Counted from the first letter of the stretch, positions 1 through 7,731 are shown. The stretch is DNA of 14,215 nt from Sphingomonadales bacterium UBA6174 (GCA_002422945.1 DITW01000038.1:14132-28346), one strand, 5' to 3'. The notes: a model not told the origin generated them from the sequence alone. A program made the numbers and translations.

Positions 1-2
1 CG

Positions 3-755
3 AACGGCGCATGGACCTATTTCGGCGCGGACATGGCCTATCATTTCCAAAAGGCGCAACATGCCGATCTGTTGATCGACATCTGGGGCGCCGATCATGC
101 GGGGACCGTAGCCCGGATCAAGGCGGCCGTGGCCGCGTTGACCGAGGGCAAGGTACCGCTGGAGGTTAAGTTGGTCCAGATGGTGCGCCTGTTGCGCGAC
201 GGCGAACCGGTGAAAATGTCCAAGCGCGCGGGCAATTTCGTGACATTGGCCGATGTGGTGCGCGAGGTCGGCAAGGATGTCGTCCGTTTCACGATGCTGA
301 CCCGCAAGTCCGATGCCCAGATGGATTTCGATTTTGCCAAGGTGGTCGAGGCCTCGAAGGACAATCCGGTATTCTATGTGCAATATGCCCATGCGCGGAT
401 TGCCTCACTCAAGCGCAAGGCCGCTGCGGAAGGCATGGATGTGACCGGCAAGGCCGATCTCGCCCGGCTGGACTCGGAAGACCTGCAATTGGTGCGCCAG
501 ATCGCCCAATTCCCGCGCATGATCGAAGCGGCGGCGGCGAGTCAGGAGCCGCATCGCGTCGCCTTCTATCTTTATGATTTGGCAAGCGCCTTCCATGCCC
601 ATTGGAATTTGGGTAATGATCGCCCGGAACGGCGCTATCTGTTGGCGAACGATGTCGAAACCACGCGGGCGCGTCTGGCCTTGGCCGATGCGGCGGCGCA
701 GATTATCCGTAACGGCCTTGCGATCATGGGGGTCGAGGCGGCACTGGAGATGTAA
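3..755 (+). CDS. argS: Arginyl-tRNA synthetase, C-terminal part (5' end outside window)
   Basis: Class I aminoacyl-tRNA synthetase that charges tRNA-Arg in the cytoplasm. The open frame runs in from the left edge (first full codon at base 3), so about 251 C-terminal residues are visible. They begin with the family stretch WTYFGADMAYH, followed by DIWGADHAG. The class I KMSKR signature is encoded at 213-227. The rest is the helical DALR anticodon-binding domain, with NPVFYVQYAHAR near its start, and a normal C-terminus ending in a methionine. The HIGH motif and the N-terminal domain must lie upstream. The TAA stop overlaps the next start by one base (TAATG), so the downstream SPOR gene is probably translationally coupled. 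Identity is very secure. Confidence 0.96.
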   Translation, partial: NGAWTYFGADMAYHFQKAQHADLLIDIWGADHAGTVARIKAAVAALTEGKVPLEVKLVQMVRLLRDGEPVKMSKRAGNFVTLADVVREVGKDVVRFTMLTRKSDAQMDFDFAKVVEASKDNPVFYVQYAHARIASLKRKAAAEGMDVTGKADLARLDSEDLQLVRQIAQFPRMIEAAAASQEPHRVAFYLYDLASAFHAHWNLGNDRPERRYLLANDVETTRARLALADAAAQIIRNGLAIMGVEAALEM

Positions 756-1525
756 TGATGTCGGATGAGACTGTTATGGGCTCTGGCATAGGCTCTGGCG
801 CGCAGGACGAAGATCGGCTGCCTTGGCTCGAAGCCGTGGACGACGAGGACGCCGCCGAGGGGATTTCGGTCGCGCGCCTGTTCGCGGTGGTGGTCGTGGC
901 GCTGGCCGTAATCGGGTTGGTGATCGGCGGCATCTTCTGGCTGCGGGAGCGTCATACGGTCGCCAGTGGCGATGGCGAGCTGATTGCGGCGGCCCCCGGC
1001 GATTACAAGGTGCGCCCGGACGATCCCGGCGGGATGAAGGTCGAAGGCACGGGCGATGTCGCCTATAATGTATCGGAAGGCGGCGAGGCGGCGGGGTCGA
1101 TCAATTTCGACAATCAGCCAGAGGCCCCGGTGCAAATGACGCAGGAAATGGTGCCTGCGCCTGCAAAGAAATTGGCAACGGCCCCCGCGCAGGCGGTGAC
1201 GGCCAATGTCGCCAATGGATCGAAATTGCCGGTGACGACGCGCAAGCCGGTAGTAGCGGTAGCCAGAGCTTCTGCGTCGGATGCAGTGGCCGCTGGGGCG
1301 GGCGTGATCCAGCTTGGCGCCTTCAGCACCACCGATGCCGCCGACAAGGCATGGAACAGCCTTACCAGCCGTCATCCGCCGTTGAAGGCGATGGCCAAGC
1401 AGGTGGTGCCGGCAACCGTGAATGGCGCGAGCGTCTATCGCCTGCGCGCCAGTGCGGGGGCAGAGGCTGTCGCGATGTGCGCGGCGCTGAAAGCGGTTGG
1501 CGCCAGTTGCAATGTCGTGAACTGA
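755..1525 (+). CDS. Membrane-anchored SPOR-domain protein
   Basis: A 256-residue probable cell-envelope or division protein. Residues 1-39 are acidic and cytoplasmic, about 42-62 form one transmembrane helix (ARLFAVVVVALAVIGLVIGG), 65-180 are a low-complexity Ala/Pro/Thr-rich periplasmic linker, and about 183-254 form a C-terminal SPOR domain (GVIQLGAFST start, conserved aromatic and hydrophobic pattern after it). SPOR domains bind denuded septal peptidoglycan. The first ATG (755) overlaps the argS stop; a second ATG at 758 is also possible. GGAG at 746-749 serves either start, with better spacing for 758. Pairing of argS with a SPOR gene is common in alphaproteobacteria, where nagZ usually follows; here ugd follows. 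The exact division role is not shown by the sequence. Confidence 0.88.
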   Translation: MMSDETVMGSGIGSGAQDEDRLPWLEAVDDEDAAEGISVARLFAVVVVALAVIGLVIGGIFWLRERHTVASGDGELIAAAPGDYKVRPDDPGGMKVEGTGDVAYNVSEGGEAAGSINFDNQPEAPVQMTQEMVPAPAKKLATAPAQAVTANVANGSKLPVTTRKPVVAVARASASDAVAAGAGVIQLGAFSTTDAADKAWNSLTSRHPPLKAMAKQVVPATVNGASVYRLRASAGAEAVAMCAALKAVGASCNVVN

Positions 1526-1531
1526 ATTTTG

Positions 1532-1550
1532 TGTTCATCGCCATTGAACA
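1532..1550. repeat. Short inverted repeat between the SPOR gene and ugd
   Basis: Perfect 6-bp arms TGTTCA (1532-1537) and TGAACA (1545-1550) are separated by 7 bases. It starts 7 bases after the SPOR stop codon. It could be a weak terminator or an operator-like dyad; there is no T-tract behind it. Function is unproven and a chance repeat is possible. Confidence 0.25.
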
Positions 1551-1608
1551 TGTGCGGGTGGATTTATCGCCTGCCGCTTAGTTGCTGCTTGGGAATTTGG
1601 GAGTTTGT

Positions 1609-2910
1609 ATGCGCATCACGATGATTGGCTCGGGCTATGTCGGCCTTGTTTCCGGGGCTTGCTTTGCCGATTTCGGTCATGACGTCATTTGCGTGGATAA
1701 GGACGAAGGCAAGATCGAGGCCCTGTTGCAGGGGCGCATGCCCATCTTTGAACCGGGCCTTGATCAGCTAGTGGCCAAGAATGTGGCCGCCGGGCGGTTG
1801 CGTTTCACCACCGGCCTTGCCGAAGCAGTGCAGGATGCGGATGCGGTGTTCATTGCGGTGGGCACGCCGTCCCGGCGCGGCGATGGCCATGCGGATTTGC
1901 GCTATGTCCATGCGGCTGCGGAGGAGGTGGGGCGCGCGCTCAATCACTTTACGGTCATCGTCAACAAGTCGACCGTGCCGGTCGGCACCGGCGATGCGGT
2001 CGAGCGGATTATCCGTACCGCCAATCCGGATGCCGATTTCGCCGTGGTGTCGAACCCGGAATTCCTGCGTGAGGGTGCGGCGATCGATGATTTCAAACAT
2101 CCCGACCGGATCGTGATCGGCGGCGAAGATGCGCGCGCGCTCGACGTGATGCGCGCGATTTATCGCCCGCTCTATCTCAACAAATCGCCGGTAGTGGAAA
2201 TGAGCCGTCGGGCGGCGGAATTGACCAAATATGCCGGTAATGCGTTCCTTGCGACCAAGATCACCTTTATCAACGAGATCGCCGATCTGTGTGAAAAGGT
2301 CGGGGCGGATGTGCAGGATGTGGCGCGCGGCATTGGTCTCGACAATCGGATCGGGTCTAAGTTTCTCCACGCAGGGCCGGGCTATGGCGGCAGTTGTTTC
2401 CCCAAGGATACCTTGGCGCTGTTGAAGACGGCGCAGGATTTCGAAGCGCCGCAGCGGATCGTCGAGGCTGTGGTGGCCGTCAACGACAATCGCAAGCGGG
2501 CGATGGGCCGCAAGGTCATTGCCGCCATGGGGGGCGATGTGCGCGGCAAGACGGTCGCCATATTGGGTTTGACGTTCAAGCCCAATACCGATGACATGCG
2601 CGACAGCCCGGCCATTGCTATTATCCAGACGCTGCAAGATGCGGGCGCGCAGATTCGCGCTTTTGATCCGGAAGGCATGGACCAAGCGAAGCTGGTCCTC
2701 GATCATATCGACTATTGCGCCAATGCCTATGAGGCGATGGACGGAGCCGATGCCTTGGTGATCGTGACCGAATGGGATGCGTTCCGCGCGCTTGACCTGG
2801 ATCGTGCCGCTGGGCTGCTGCGCCAATCGTTGATGGTGGACCTGCGCAATATCTATCCGCGCAATCTGGTGGAAAAGGCTGGATTTACCTATCACGCCAT
2901 CGGGCGCTGA
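1609..2910 (+). CDS. ugd: UDP-glucose 6-dehydrogenase
   Basis: Oxidises UDP-glucose twice with NAD+ to give UDP-glucuronate in the cytoplasm. The product feeds exopolysaccharide and, in sphingomonads, glucuronosyl glycosphingolipids of the outer membrane. The protein is 433 residues, normal for bacterial Ugd. The N-terminal Rossmann fold opens with MIGSGYVGLVSGACFA; the substrate and catalytic region includes VSNPEFLREG and the helix around LTKYAGNAFLATKITFINE; the active-site loop GYGGSCFPKDT carries the catalytic Cys at about residue 263. The C-terminal UDP-binding domain has LTFKPNTDDMRDSPA. I chose ATG 1609 because GGGAG lies at 1599-1603 with good spacing and the beta-strand MRITMIGSG starts there; a TTG at 1582 in the same frame would add nine atypical residues. 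No polysaccharide genes flank it. Confidence 0.96.
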   Translation: MRITMIGSGYVGLVSGACFADFGHDVICVDKDEGKIEALLQGRMPIFEPGLDQLVAKNVAAGRLRFTTGLAEAVQDADAVFIAVGTPSRRGDGHADLRYVHAAAEEVGRALNHFTVIVNKSTVPVGTGDAVERIIRTANPDADFAVVSNPEFLREGAAIDDFKHPDRIVIGGEDARALDVMRAIYRPLYLNKSPVVEMSRRAAELTKYAGNAFLATKITFINEIADLCEKVGADVQDVARGIGLDNRIGSKFLHAGPGYGGSCFPKDTLALLKTAQDFEAPQRIVEAVVAVNDNRKRAMGRKVIAAMGGDVRGKTVAILGLTFKPNTDDMRDSPAIAIIQTLQDAGAQIRAFDPEGMDQAKLVLDHIDYCANAYEAMDGADALVIVTEWDAFRALDLDRAAGLLRQSLMVDLRNIYPRNLVEKAGFTYHAIGR

Positions 2911-2917
2911 GTTTGTC

Positions 2918-2954
2918 TTAACCAGATTGTCGCTGGTTTAACCTGCTGTTTACC
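2918..2954 (+). promoter_or_regulatory. Cluster of TTAACC-type boxes (possible CtrA site) before the tad genes
   Basis: Three similar boxes lie in tandem 97-133 bases before the TadG start: TTAACC at 2918-2923, TTTAACC at 2937-2943 and GTTTACC at 2948-2954. From 2938 they read TTAA-N7-TTTA, one base off the alphaproteobacterial CtrA consensus TTAA-N7-TTAA. The first two boxes also contain an inverted repeat (AACCAG 2920-2925 and CTGGTT 2933-2938), which could instead be the end of the ugd transcript. CtrA control of Flp pilus genes is known in Caulobacter. Applying it here is inference. Confidence 0.35.
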
Positions 2955-3050
2955 TCATGCTGCTATCGCTCGATCACCAGTGCCGTTGCGCGCGATCGAG
3001 TTCCAGTAGTTTTCTGCGTTTGTTGATGCCTCCTTTTCAGGTTGGGCCTT

Positions 3051-4316
3051 ATGAACGTTGTCCGAAGACTGTTTGCATGCACGCGCGGTAATGTCCTTGC
3101 CCTGACGGCCTTTGCCATGCCTTTGCTGGTGGGGGCGGCGGGGATGGGCGTCGATACCGCGCAATGGTATTATTGGCGGCGCGAGATGCAATTTGCTGCC
3201 GATCAGGCTGCATTGGCGGGGGCATATGCCCTGTCTCAGGACAAGGACTGGCAGACGCGCGTCTCCACGCAATTCGAGAATAACCGCGAAGTGGCGAGCT
3301 TTGCCACGATCGCCTCCAGCCAGCTTTCAAATTTCGGCACCGGCACCAATAATGCGGTGAGCGTTGTGCTGCATGGGACAAAGTCGCTGCCCTTCAGTGG
3401 TATGTTTCTTAAGCGCGGGGTCACGGTCAGCGTGGCCGCGCAGGCAGCCTTTCGCAATGGCGCGGACTGGAGCAGCTGCATGGTGGCGACCAATGCCAGT
3501 GAATCGGGGGCGATTACGGTTATCGGCAATGCCAATCTGAACCTTGGTTGCGGCATGGCGGCGCTGTCGACTTCCAGCAGCGCCATTGTCATTTCAGGTA
3601 CGGCCGATATTTCCGCGACATCGATCATTTCAGCAGGCGGCATCGATACGGGCGGAAGTGCTGATTTCGGCGAGGCCATTGTTGCAGAAAATGTTGGCGG
3701 CCTTAACGATCCGTTCGCCGGGCTGACGCCGCCCGATAATCCGACCCCGCGTTCATATAAATGTTCCGGCACAGGCCCTAAAGCCACGGCCTTGCTGCAA
3801 CCCGGCACCTATACGGGCCTTGAAACCCAGTGCAACACGACCTTTGCATCAGGGGTTTATGTGCTTGATGGCGGCAGTTTCACCATCCGGTCGCAAGATA
3901 TCGTCACCGGGTCTGGGGTGATGTTCGTATTGAAAAACGGGGCGACCATCAATTGGAATGGCGGCGCGGCGGTGACGCTCACAGCTCCAACCGCCGCCCA
4001 ATTGCCCGTCATGGGCATTAGCGATCCCCGGCTTGCCGGGATGTTGATCTTTGAAGATCCATCCACGAACAGTGGTAATGACAATCATTCGGTGATCAAC
4101 GGCAACGCCTCTACCGTGATCAATGGCGCTATCTACATGCCGAACACGACATTATCGTTTAGCGGCACCTCTCGCCCGACTAGCCAGTGCCTGATGATGG
4201 TGGCGGACAAGCTGGATATTGGCGGCACGACCTCGATGAGCAACTTCTGTCCGACTGGACAGCATTTGCAAGGCAGCGTCGGGTCCACGACCGGCTATGT
4301 GCGGTTGGTGGCCTGA
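3051..4316 (+). CDS. TadG-like pilus assembly protein with a beta-rich exported domain
   Basis: A 421-residue Tad/Flp-locus protein. Residues 1-13 are basic and cytoplasmic; about 14-34 form one hydrophobic helix (NVLALTAFAMPLLVGAAGMG). This is followed by the TadG-like N-terminal signature DTAQWYYWRREMQFAADQAA, with LAGAYAL just after it. The C-terminal three quarters is rich in Gly, Ser, Thr and Asn with short alternating strands, as in parallel beta-helices. It has six cysteines (about 143, 167, 238, 261, 380, 400) that could form three disulfides outside the cytoplasm. No von Willebrand A domain or MIDAS (DxSxS) motif is visible, although many TadG proteins carry one. Start ATG 3051 has AGG at 3039-3041; a TTG at 3042 sits too close to it. 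Three bases separate it from the next gene. Likely role: minor pilin-like or envelope component of the Tad apparatus. Confidence 0.8.
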   Translation: MNVVRRLFACTRGNVLALTAFAMPLLVGAAGMGVDTAQWYYWRREMQFAADQAALAGAYALSQDKDWQTRVSTQFENNREVASFATIASSQLSNFGTGTNNAVSVVLHGTKSLPFSGMFLKRGVTVSVAAQAAFRNGADWSSCMVATNASESGAITVIGNANLNLGCGMAALSTSSSAIVISGTADISATSIISAGGIDTGGSADFGEAIVAENVGGLNDPFAGLTPPDNPTPRSYKCSGTGPKATALLQPGTYTGLETQCNTTFASGVYVLDGGSFTIRSQDIVTGSGVMFVLKNGATINWNGGAAVTLTAPTAAQLPVMGISDPRLAGMLIFEDPSTNSGNDNHSVINGNASTVINGAIYMPNTTLSFSGTSRPTSQCLMMVADKLDIGGTTSMSNFCPTGQHLQGSVGSTTGYVRLVA

Positions 4317-4319
4317 TCG

Positions 4320-4766
4320 ATGACAGCGCATTTCCTCCGACTTCTCCGAGATGATCGCGGCACCTCGCTGATCGAATTGGCGATCGTGGCGCCAGTGCTG
4401 GCCGGGTTGATGCTTGGCATGGTCGATGTCAGCCTGTTGGTGCAACGTCGGCTGGCGATGCAAGAGGCGACCGCCCAACTGGCCAATATTGCCGCTTCGA
4501 CACCGCCAACCGCCTTGACCCTCGCCGGGTTACAGACGGCGGGTGCGCGGTTGGCGCATGTGCCGGAGGATCAGATTACCCTTGCGCTCGGCATCCGGTG
4601 CAATAACGGACCGATTCAGCCATTAGGTGCCGTTTGCGATCTGGGCCAGCAAAGTTCAAATATGCTGACGATCCGATTGCAGGATCAATTTGGTCCCGGC
4701 AATGGCGGGATCGGTTTTTTACGCGGCGTCCATTTCGACATTGCCCGTGAAGTGCAGATCGGCTGA
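4320..4766 (+). CDS. TadE-family minor pilin (first copy)
   Basis: A 148-residue TadE/TadF-like pseudopilin. A short basic leader ends in DDRG, followed by TSLIELAIVAPVLAGLMLGM, a hydrophobic helix at about 15-41. Gly14 followed by Glu at +5 (Glu19) fits the prepilin-peptidase rule for Flp-type pilins, so cleavage after Gly14 is expected. The exported remainder is small and includes Cys94 and Cys106, which could pair. It starts three bases after the TadG stop and ends one base before the second TadE gene, so the three are surely one operon. There is no strong Shine-Dalgarno sequence, which fits translational coupling. Secretion ATPase (tadA), secretin and flp genes are not in the window. Confidence 0.85.
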   Translation: MTAHFLRLLRDDRGTSLIELAIVAPVLAGLMLGMVDVSLLVQRRLAMQEATAQLANIAASTPPTALTLAGLQTAGARLAHVPEDQITLALGIRCNNGPIQPLGAVCDLGQQSSNMLTIRLQDQFGPGNGGIGFLRGVHFDIAREVQIG

Positions 4767-4767
4767 C

Positions 4768-5214
4768 ATGCAGCAAGTCTTCACCCGATTGGCGGCGGAT
4801 CGACGCGGGGCTTCGGCGGTCGAATTTGCCATTGCGGCCCCCATAATGTTGGGGCTGTTCTTTGCGATATTGCAGTTCGGGTTGGTGCTCCAGTCGCGCG
4901 GCGCGTTGCGCTCGGCGGTGGCGGATGTCGCACGCAACGCCTCGGTCGAATTTCTCAACGCCTCCGCTGCCCCGCTTTCTGGCGATCAGATTGCTGGCCT
5001 TGTCCGCAGTCGGGTGACGGCATCGCCTTATCTGCTGAAGGGCGATAATCTGGATGTCACAGTGACACCAGAAGCCGTCGCGGCCATTCCGGGGACGGTC
5101 GAATTCAATGTGGTCGCCCGTTATAATGTGCCGATCAGCCTGCCGTTCCTGAATGTCGGCGCGATGGCGGTATCGGTCGATCAGCATATCTTCATGGATG
5201 ATCCGACGGTTTGA
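4768..5214 (+). CDS. TadE-family minor pilin (second copy)
   Basis: A 148-residue TadE-like pseudopilin, the same length as its upstream neighbour and probably an old duplicate with a different C-terminal half. The leader ends in DRRG; the helix that follows begins ASAVEFAIAAPIMLGLFFAI (about residues 15-41). Gly14 and Glu19 (+5) repeat the prepilin-peptidase site at the same position. The mature part has no cysteine and ends in a predicted beta-strand region (VEFNVVARYNVPISLPFL). I chose ATG 4768, one base after the previous stop. An upstream ATG at 4690 would add 26 residues inside the neighbouring gene and would place non-pilin sequence before the leader. Confidence 0.85.
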   Translation: MQQVFTRLAADRRGASAVEFAIAAPIMLGLFFAILQFGLVLQSRGALRSAVADVARNASVEFLNASAAPLSGDQIAGLVRSRVTASPYLLKGDNLDVTVTPEAVAAIPGTVEFNVVARYNVPISLPFLNVGAMAVSVDQHIFMDDPTV

Positions 5215-5264
5215 ACGGTTTTGCGGATGGCCATGCCCATTGGTCAACCGGTGAGCGCACCCCC

Positions 5265-5280
5265 TAGGGCCATGACCCTA
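5265..5280 (+). terminator. Weak hairpin after the tad genes
   Basis: TAGGG (5265-5269) and CCCTA (5276-5280) form a 5-bp stem with a 6-base loop, about 50 bases after the second TadE stop. No T-tract follows. It could end the tad transcript or be chance. The rest of the 180-base gap to katG shows no clear -35/-10 pair; an AT-rich GATAAAATCGATTA stretch follows at 5284-5297. Confidence 0.2.
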
Positions 5281-5394
5281 AGTGATAAAATCGATTACTG
5301 TAAGAATGCAAACCCGTTAGGCGCGGCACCTTCAGAGAGATAATTACATCTTCAGTCTGGCATCATCAGGCCATTACTTGAGGAGAGCATCAAC

Positions 5395-7617
5395 ATGAAA
5401 ATCTGCAATCTTGCCCTTGTCGCATTGATGGCGGCAGCATCTCCAATGGCGCTGTCCGGCACTGCGCTGGCAGAGACCGCCGGGTCGTCTTCGGCAGTTG
5501 CCAAGGAATTCTGGCCCAAGAACCTCGATCTTGCAGCACTGCGTCAAAACGAGGCGCAATCCAATCCTTATGGCGCCGATTTCAATTATGCGCAGGCATT
5601 CGCCACGCTCGATCTTGATGCGGTCAAGGCGGATATCCGCAAGACGCTCACCACTTCGCAGCCTTGGTGGCCGGCTGATTATGGGCATTATGGCCCCTTC
5701 TTTATCCGCATGGCCTGGCATAGCGCGGGCACCTATCGCACCGGCGACGGTCGTGGCGGTTCGGACGGCGGCGAGCAGCGGTTCGAGCCGCTCAATTCAT
5801 GGCCAGATAATGTCAGCCTCGACAAAGCGCGTCGCCTCGTATGGCCGATCAAGCAGAAATATGGCCGCAAGCTGTCATGGGGCGACCTGATGGTGCTGGC
5901 GGGCAATGTTGCGATGGAAGACATGGGCTTCAAGACCTTGGGCTTTGCCGGTGGGCGCATCGATGCATGGCAACCCGATCTCGTATTCTGGGGTCCAGAG
6001 GCCAAGATGCTGGCGGATCATCGCCGCGATGAAAAGGGCAATCTCAAGGGGCCGCTGGCAGCGACGCAGATGGGCCTGATTTACGTTAATCCCGAAGGGC
6101 CGGGCGGCAATCCCGATCCTTTGGCTGCGGCTGCGGACATCCGCCGCGCCTTTGGCGCGATGGCCATGACCGACGAAGAGACGGTGGCGTTGATCGCGGG
6201 CGGCCATACGTTCGGCAAGGCGCATGGCGCACACAAGCCGGAGGAATGCGTTGCCGGTGATCCGGGCGTCTCTCCGATCGAACAGCAGGGCCTTGGCTGG
6301 GTGAACAAATGTGGCAAGGGCCATTCAGAAGATAGCGTGTCCAGCGGGCTTGAAGGCGCATGGACCTCCAATCCGATTGCCTTCACCACGCAATATCTCG
6401 ATAATCTCTATGGCTTTGAATGGGTGAAGTCCAAGAGCCCGGCGGGCGCGACCCAATGGGTGCCGAAAGACCCGGCCGCCGCCAATCTGGTGCCGGATGC
6501 GCATCGCCCCGATGTCCGTCACGCGCCGATCATGTTCACCACCGACATTGCATTGCGCGAAGACCCGGGTTTTCGCAAGATTACCCAGCGCTGGCAGAAA
6601 AACCCTCAGGCGTTCGCGGATGCCTTTGCGCGTGCATGGTTCAAGCTGACGCATCGCGACATGGGTCCGCAGGCGCGCTATCTTGGCAAGGATGTGCCGA
6701 GCGTGACTCTGACGTGGCAGGACCCATTGCCCAAGGCGGATTATGCGATGATCGACACGGCCGATGTCGCGCAGCTTAAGGTTGAAATCGCGGGTGCGGG
6801 CCTTGGCACGGCGGAGCTGGTGCGTACGGCATGGGCTGCTGCCTCAACATTCCGCGCGACCGACATGCGCGGTGGAGCAAATGGCGCACGCCTGCGGCTT
6901 GATCCGCAAAAGAATTGGGCGGTTAACGACCCGACGGAACTTAATAAGGTTCTGGCCCGGTTGGATGCGATCCGCACCAAATTCAATAAGGGCGCTGCGG
7001 GCGGCAAAAAAGTCTCGATGGCCGATCTCATCGTGCTGGGCGGCAATGTGGCGATCGAACAATCGGCCAAGGCGGCAGGGCAGGATGTGACACTGCCCTT
7101 CACCCCGGGCAGGGTCGATGCGACGCAGGCGCAGACCGATGTTGCATCGTTCAACCATCTTCAGCCCAAGGCTGATGGGTTCCGCAATTATTATGCGGCC
7201 AATGCCGATTTCGGTCCGGTGGAGGCCCTGATCGACAAGGCGGATATGCTGAACCTGACGGTGAAGGAAATGACTGTGCTCGTCGGCGGCATGCGGGCGC
7301 TGGGCGCCAATGCGGGTAATGCCAATGCGGGCGTCTTTACGAGCCGTCCGGGCATGCTGACCAATGATTTCTTCGTCAACCTTCTGTCGATGGATAATCA
7401 ATGGTCGAAGTCGGCGGCTGTGCCGGGCATTTATGAGGGCAAGGACCGCGCCACCGGGGCTGCGAAATGGACGGCGACCCCGGTCGATCTGATCTTCGGA
7501 TCGAACGCGGAACTGCGCGCGGTGGCGGAAGTATACGCCTCCGAAGATGCCAAGCAGATGTTTGTCAGCGACTTCGTGGCGGCGTGGAGCAAGGTGATGA
7601 ACGCCGATCGCTTCTAA
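5395..7617 (+). CDS. katG: Catalase-peroxidase with Sec signal peptide (periplasmic KatG)
   Basis: Bifunctional haem enzyme that removes hydrogen peroxide by catalase and peroxidase reactions. It has 740 residues. Residues 1-26 are a signal peptide: basic start, hydrophobic core LALVALMAAA, ALA cleavage motif before Glu27. The mature enzyme is about 714 residues in two peroxidase-like domains. Distal pocket Arg105, Trp108 and His109 lie in IRMAWHSAGTYR; Tyr230 (LIYVNPEGP) and Met256 (AMAMTDEE) complete the Trp-Tyr-Met adduct needed for catalase activity; the proximal haem ligand His271 is in GGHTFGKAHG. The mature chain contains only two cysteines, Cys285 and Cys306, which could form a disulfide after export. 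Strong Shine-Dalgarno AGGAG at 5381-5385. Single-gene unit, convergent with the headless-LacI/kinase operon; no oxyR is adjacent. Most KatG proteins are cytoplasmic; exported forms such as KatP are known. Confidence 0.96.
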   Translation: MKICNLALVALMAAASPMALSGTALAETAGSSSAVAKEFWPKNLDLAALRQNEAQSNPYGADFNYAQAFATLDLDAVKADIRKTLTTSQPWWPADYGHYGPFFIRMAWHSAGTYRTGDGRGGSDGGEQRFEPLNSWPDNVSLDKARRLVWPIKQKYGRKLSWGDLMVLAGNVAMEDMGFKTLGFAGGRIDAWQPDLVFWGPEAKMLADHRRDEKGNLKGPLAATQMGLIYVNPEGPGGNPDPLAAAADIRRAFGAMAMTDEETVALIAGGHTFGKAHGAHKPEECVAGDPGVSPIEQQGLGWVNKCGKGHSEDSVSSGLEGAWTSNPIAFTTQYLDNLYGFEWVKSKSPAGATQWVPKDPAAANLVPDAHRPDVRHAPIMFTTDIALREDPGFRKITQRWQKNPQAFADAFARAWFKLTHRDMGPQARYLGKDVPSVTLTWQDPLPKADYAMIDTADVAQLKVEIAGAGLGTAELVRTAWAAASTFRATDMRGGANGARLRLDPQKNWAVNDPTELNKVLARLDAIRTKFNKGAAGGKKVSMADLIVLGGNVAIEQSAKAAGQDVTLPFTPGRVDATQAQTDVASFNHLQPKADGFRNYYAANADFGPVEALIDKADMLNLTVKEMTVLVGGMRALGANAGNANAGVFTSRPGMLTNDFFVNLLSMDNQWSKSAAVPGIYEGKDRATGAAKWTATPVDLIFGSNAELRAVAEVYASEDAKQMFVSDFVAAWSKVMNADRF

Positions 7618-7640
7618 TCCATCCCTTCACCCCAAGGGGA

Positions 7641-7668
7641 CGACGGCAGGGTGTGCACCCTGCCGTCG
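7641..7668 (+). terminator. Strong hairpin after katG, probably a bidirectional terminator
   Basis: Perfect 12-bp GC-rich stem, CGACGGCAGGGT (7641-7652) with ACCCTGCCGTCG (7657-7668), and a 4-base loop. It begins 23 bases after the katG stop, in the gap between convergent genes. It has no T-tract on either side, so termination may be less efficient than in a classical intrinsic terminator. Confidence 0.6.
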
Positions 7669-7697
7669 AGCCTCGATGAGGTGTGCGTGGCGCGCAA

Positions 7698-7731
7698 ATA
7701 GGACAGGACATATGACCGCACCTGTCGCTAT
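7698..7731 (-). terminator. Second hairpin, downstream of the headless LacI gene
   Basis: ATAG-GACAGG (7698-7707) pairs with CCTGTC-g-CTAT (7721-7731): ten base pairs with one bulged G and a 13-base loop. Read on the minus strand it starts 12 bases after the headless LacI stop and is followed by TTTG, so it may end the minus-strand operon. The loop is long and the T-run very short. Confidence 0.4.

Noticed and set aside
635..1375. Minus-strand open frame of 246 codons across argS and the SPOR gene
   Set aside because: His/Arg-rich shadow translation over two well-supported genes, with no family features.
1768..2895. Long open frame (375 codons) on the minus strand inside ugd
   Set aside because: It mirrors the codon pattern of ugd in GC-rich DNA, has no recognisable domain, and the plus-strand gene is certain.
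5281..5300. OxyR-type site before katG
   Set aside because: The AT-rich stretch does not match the spaced ATAG/CTAT pattern well enough to call.
7306..7331. Direct repeat GCCAATGCGGG in katG, 15 bases apart
   Set aside because: Encodes a short Asn-Ala-Gly repeat in a surface loop of KatG that varies between family members; no sign of a mobile or regulatory element.
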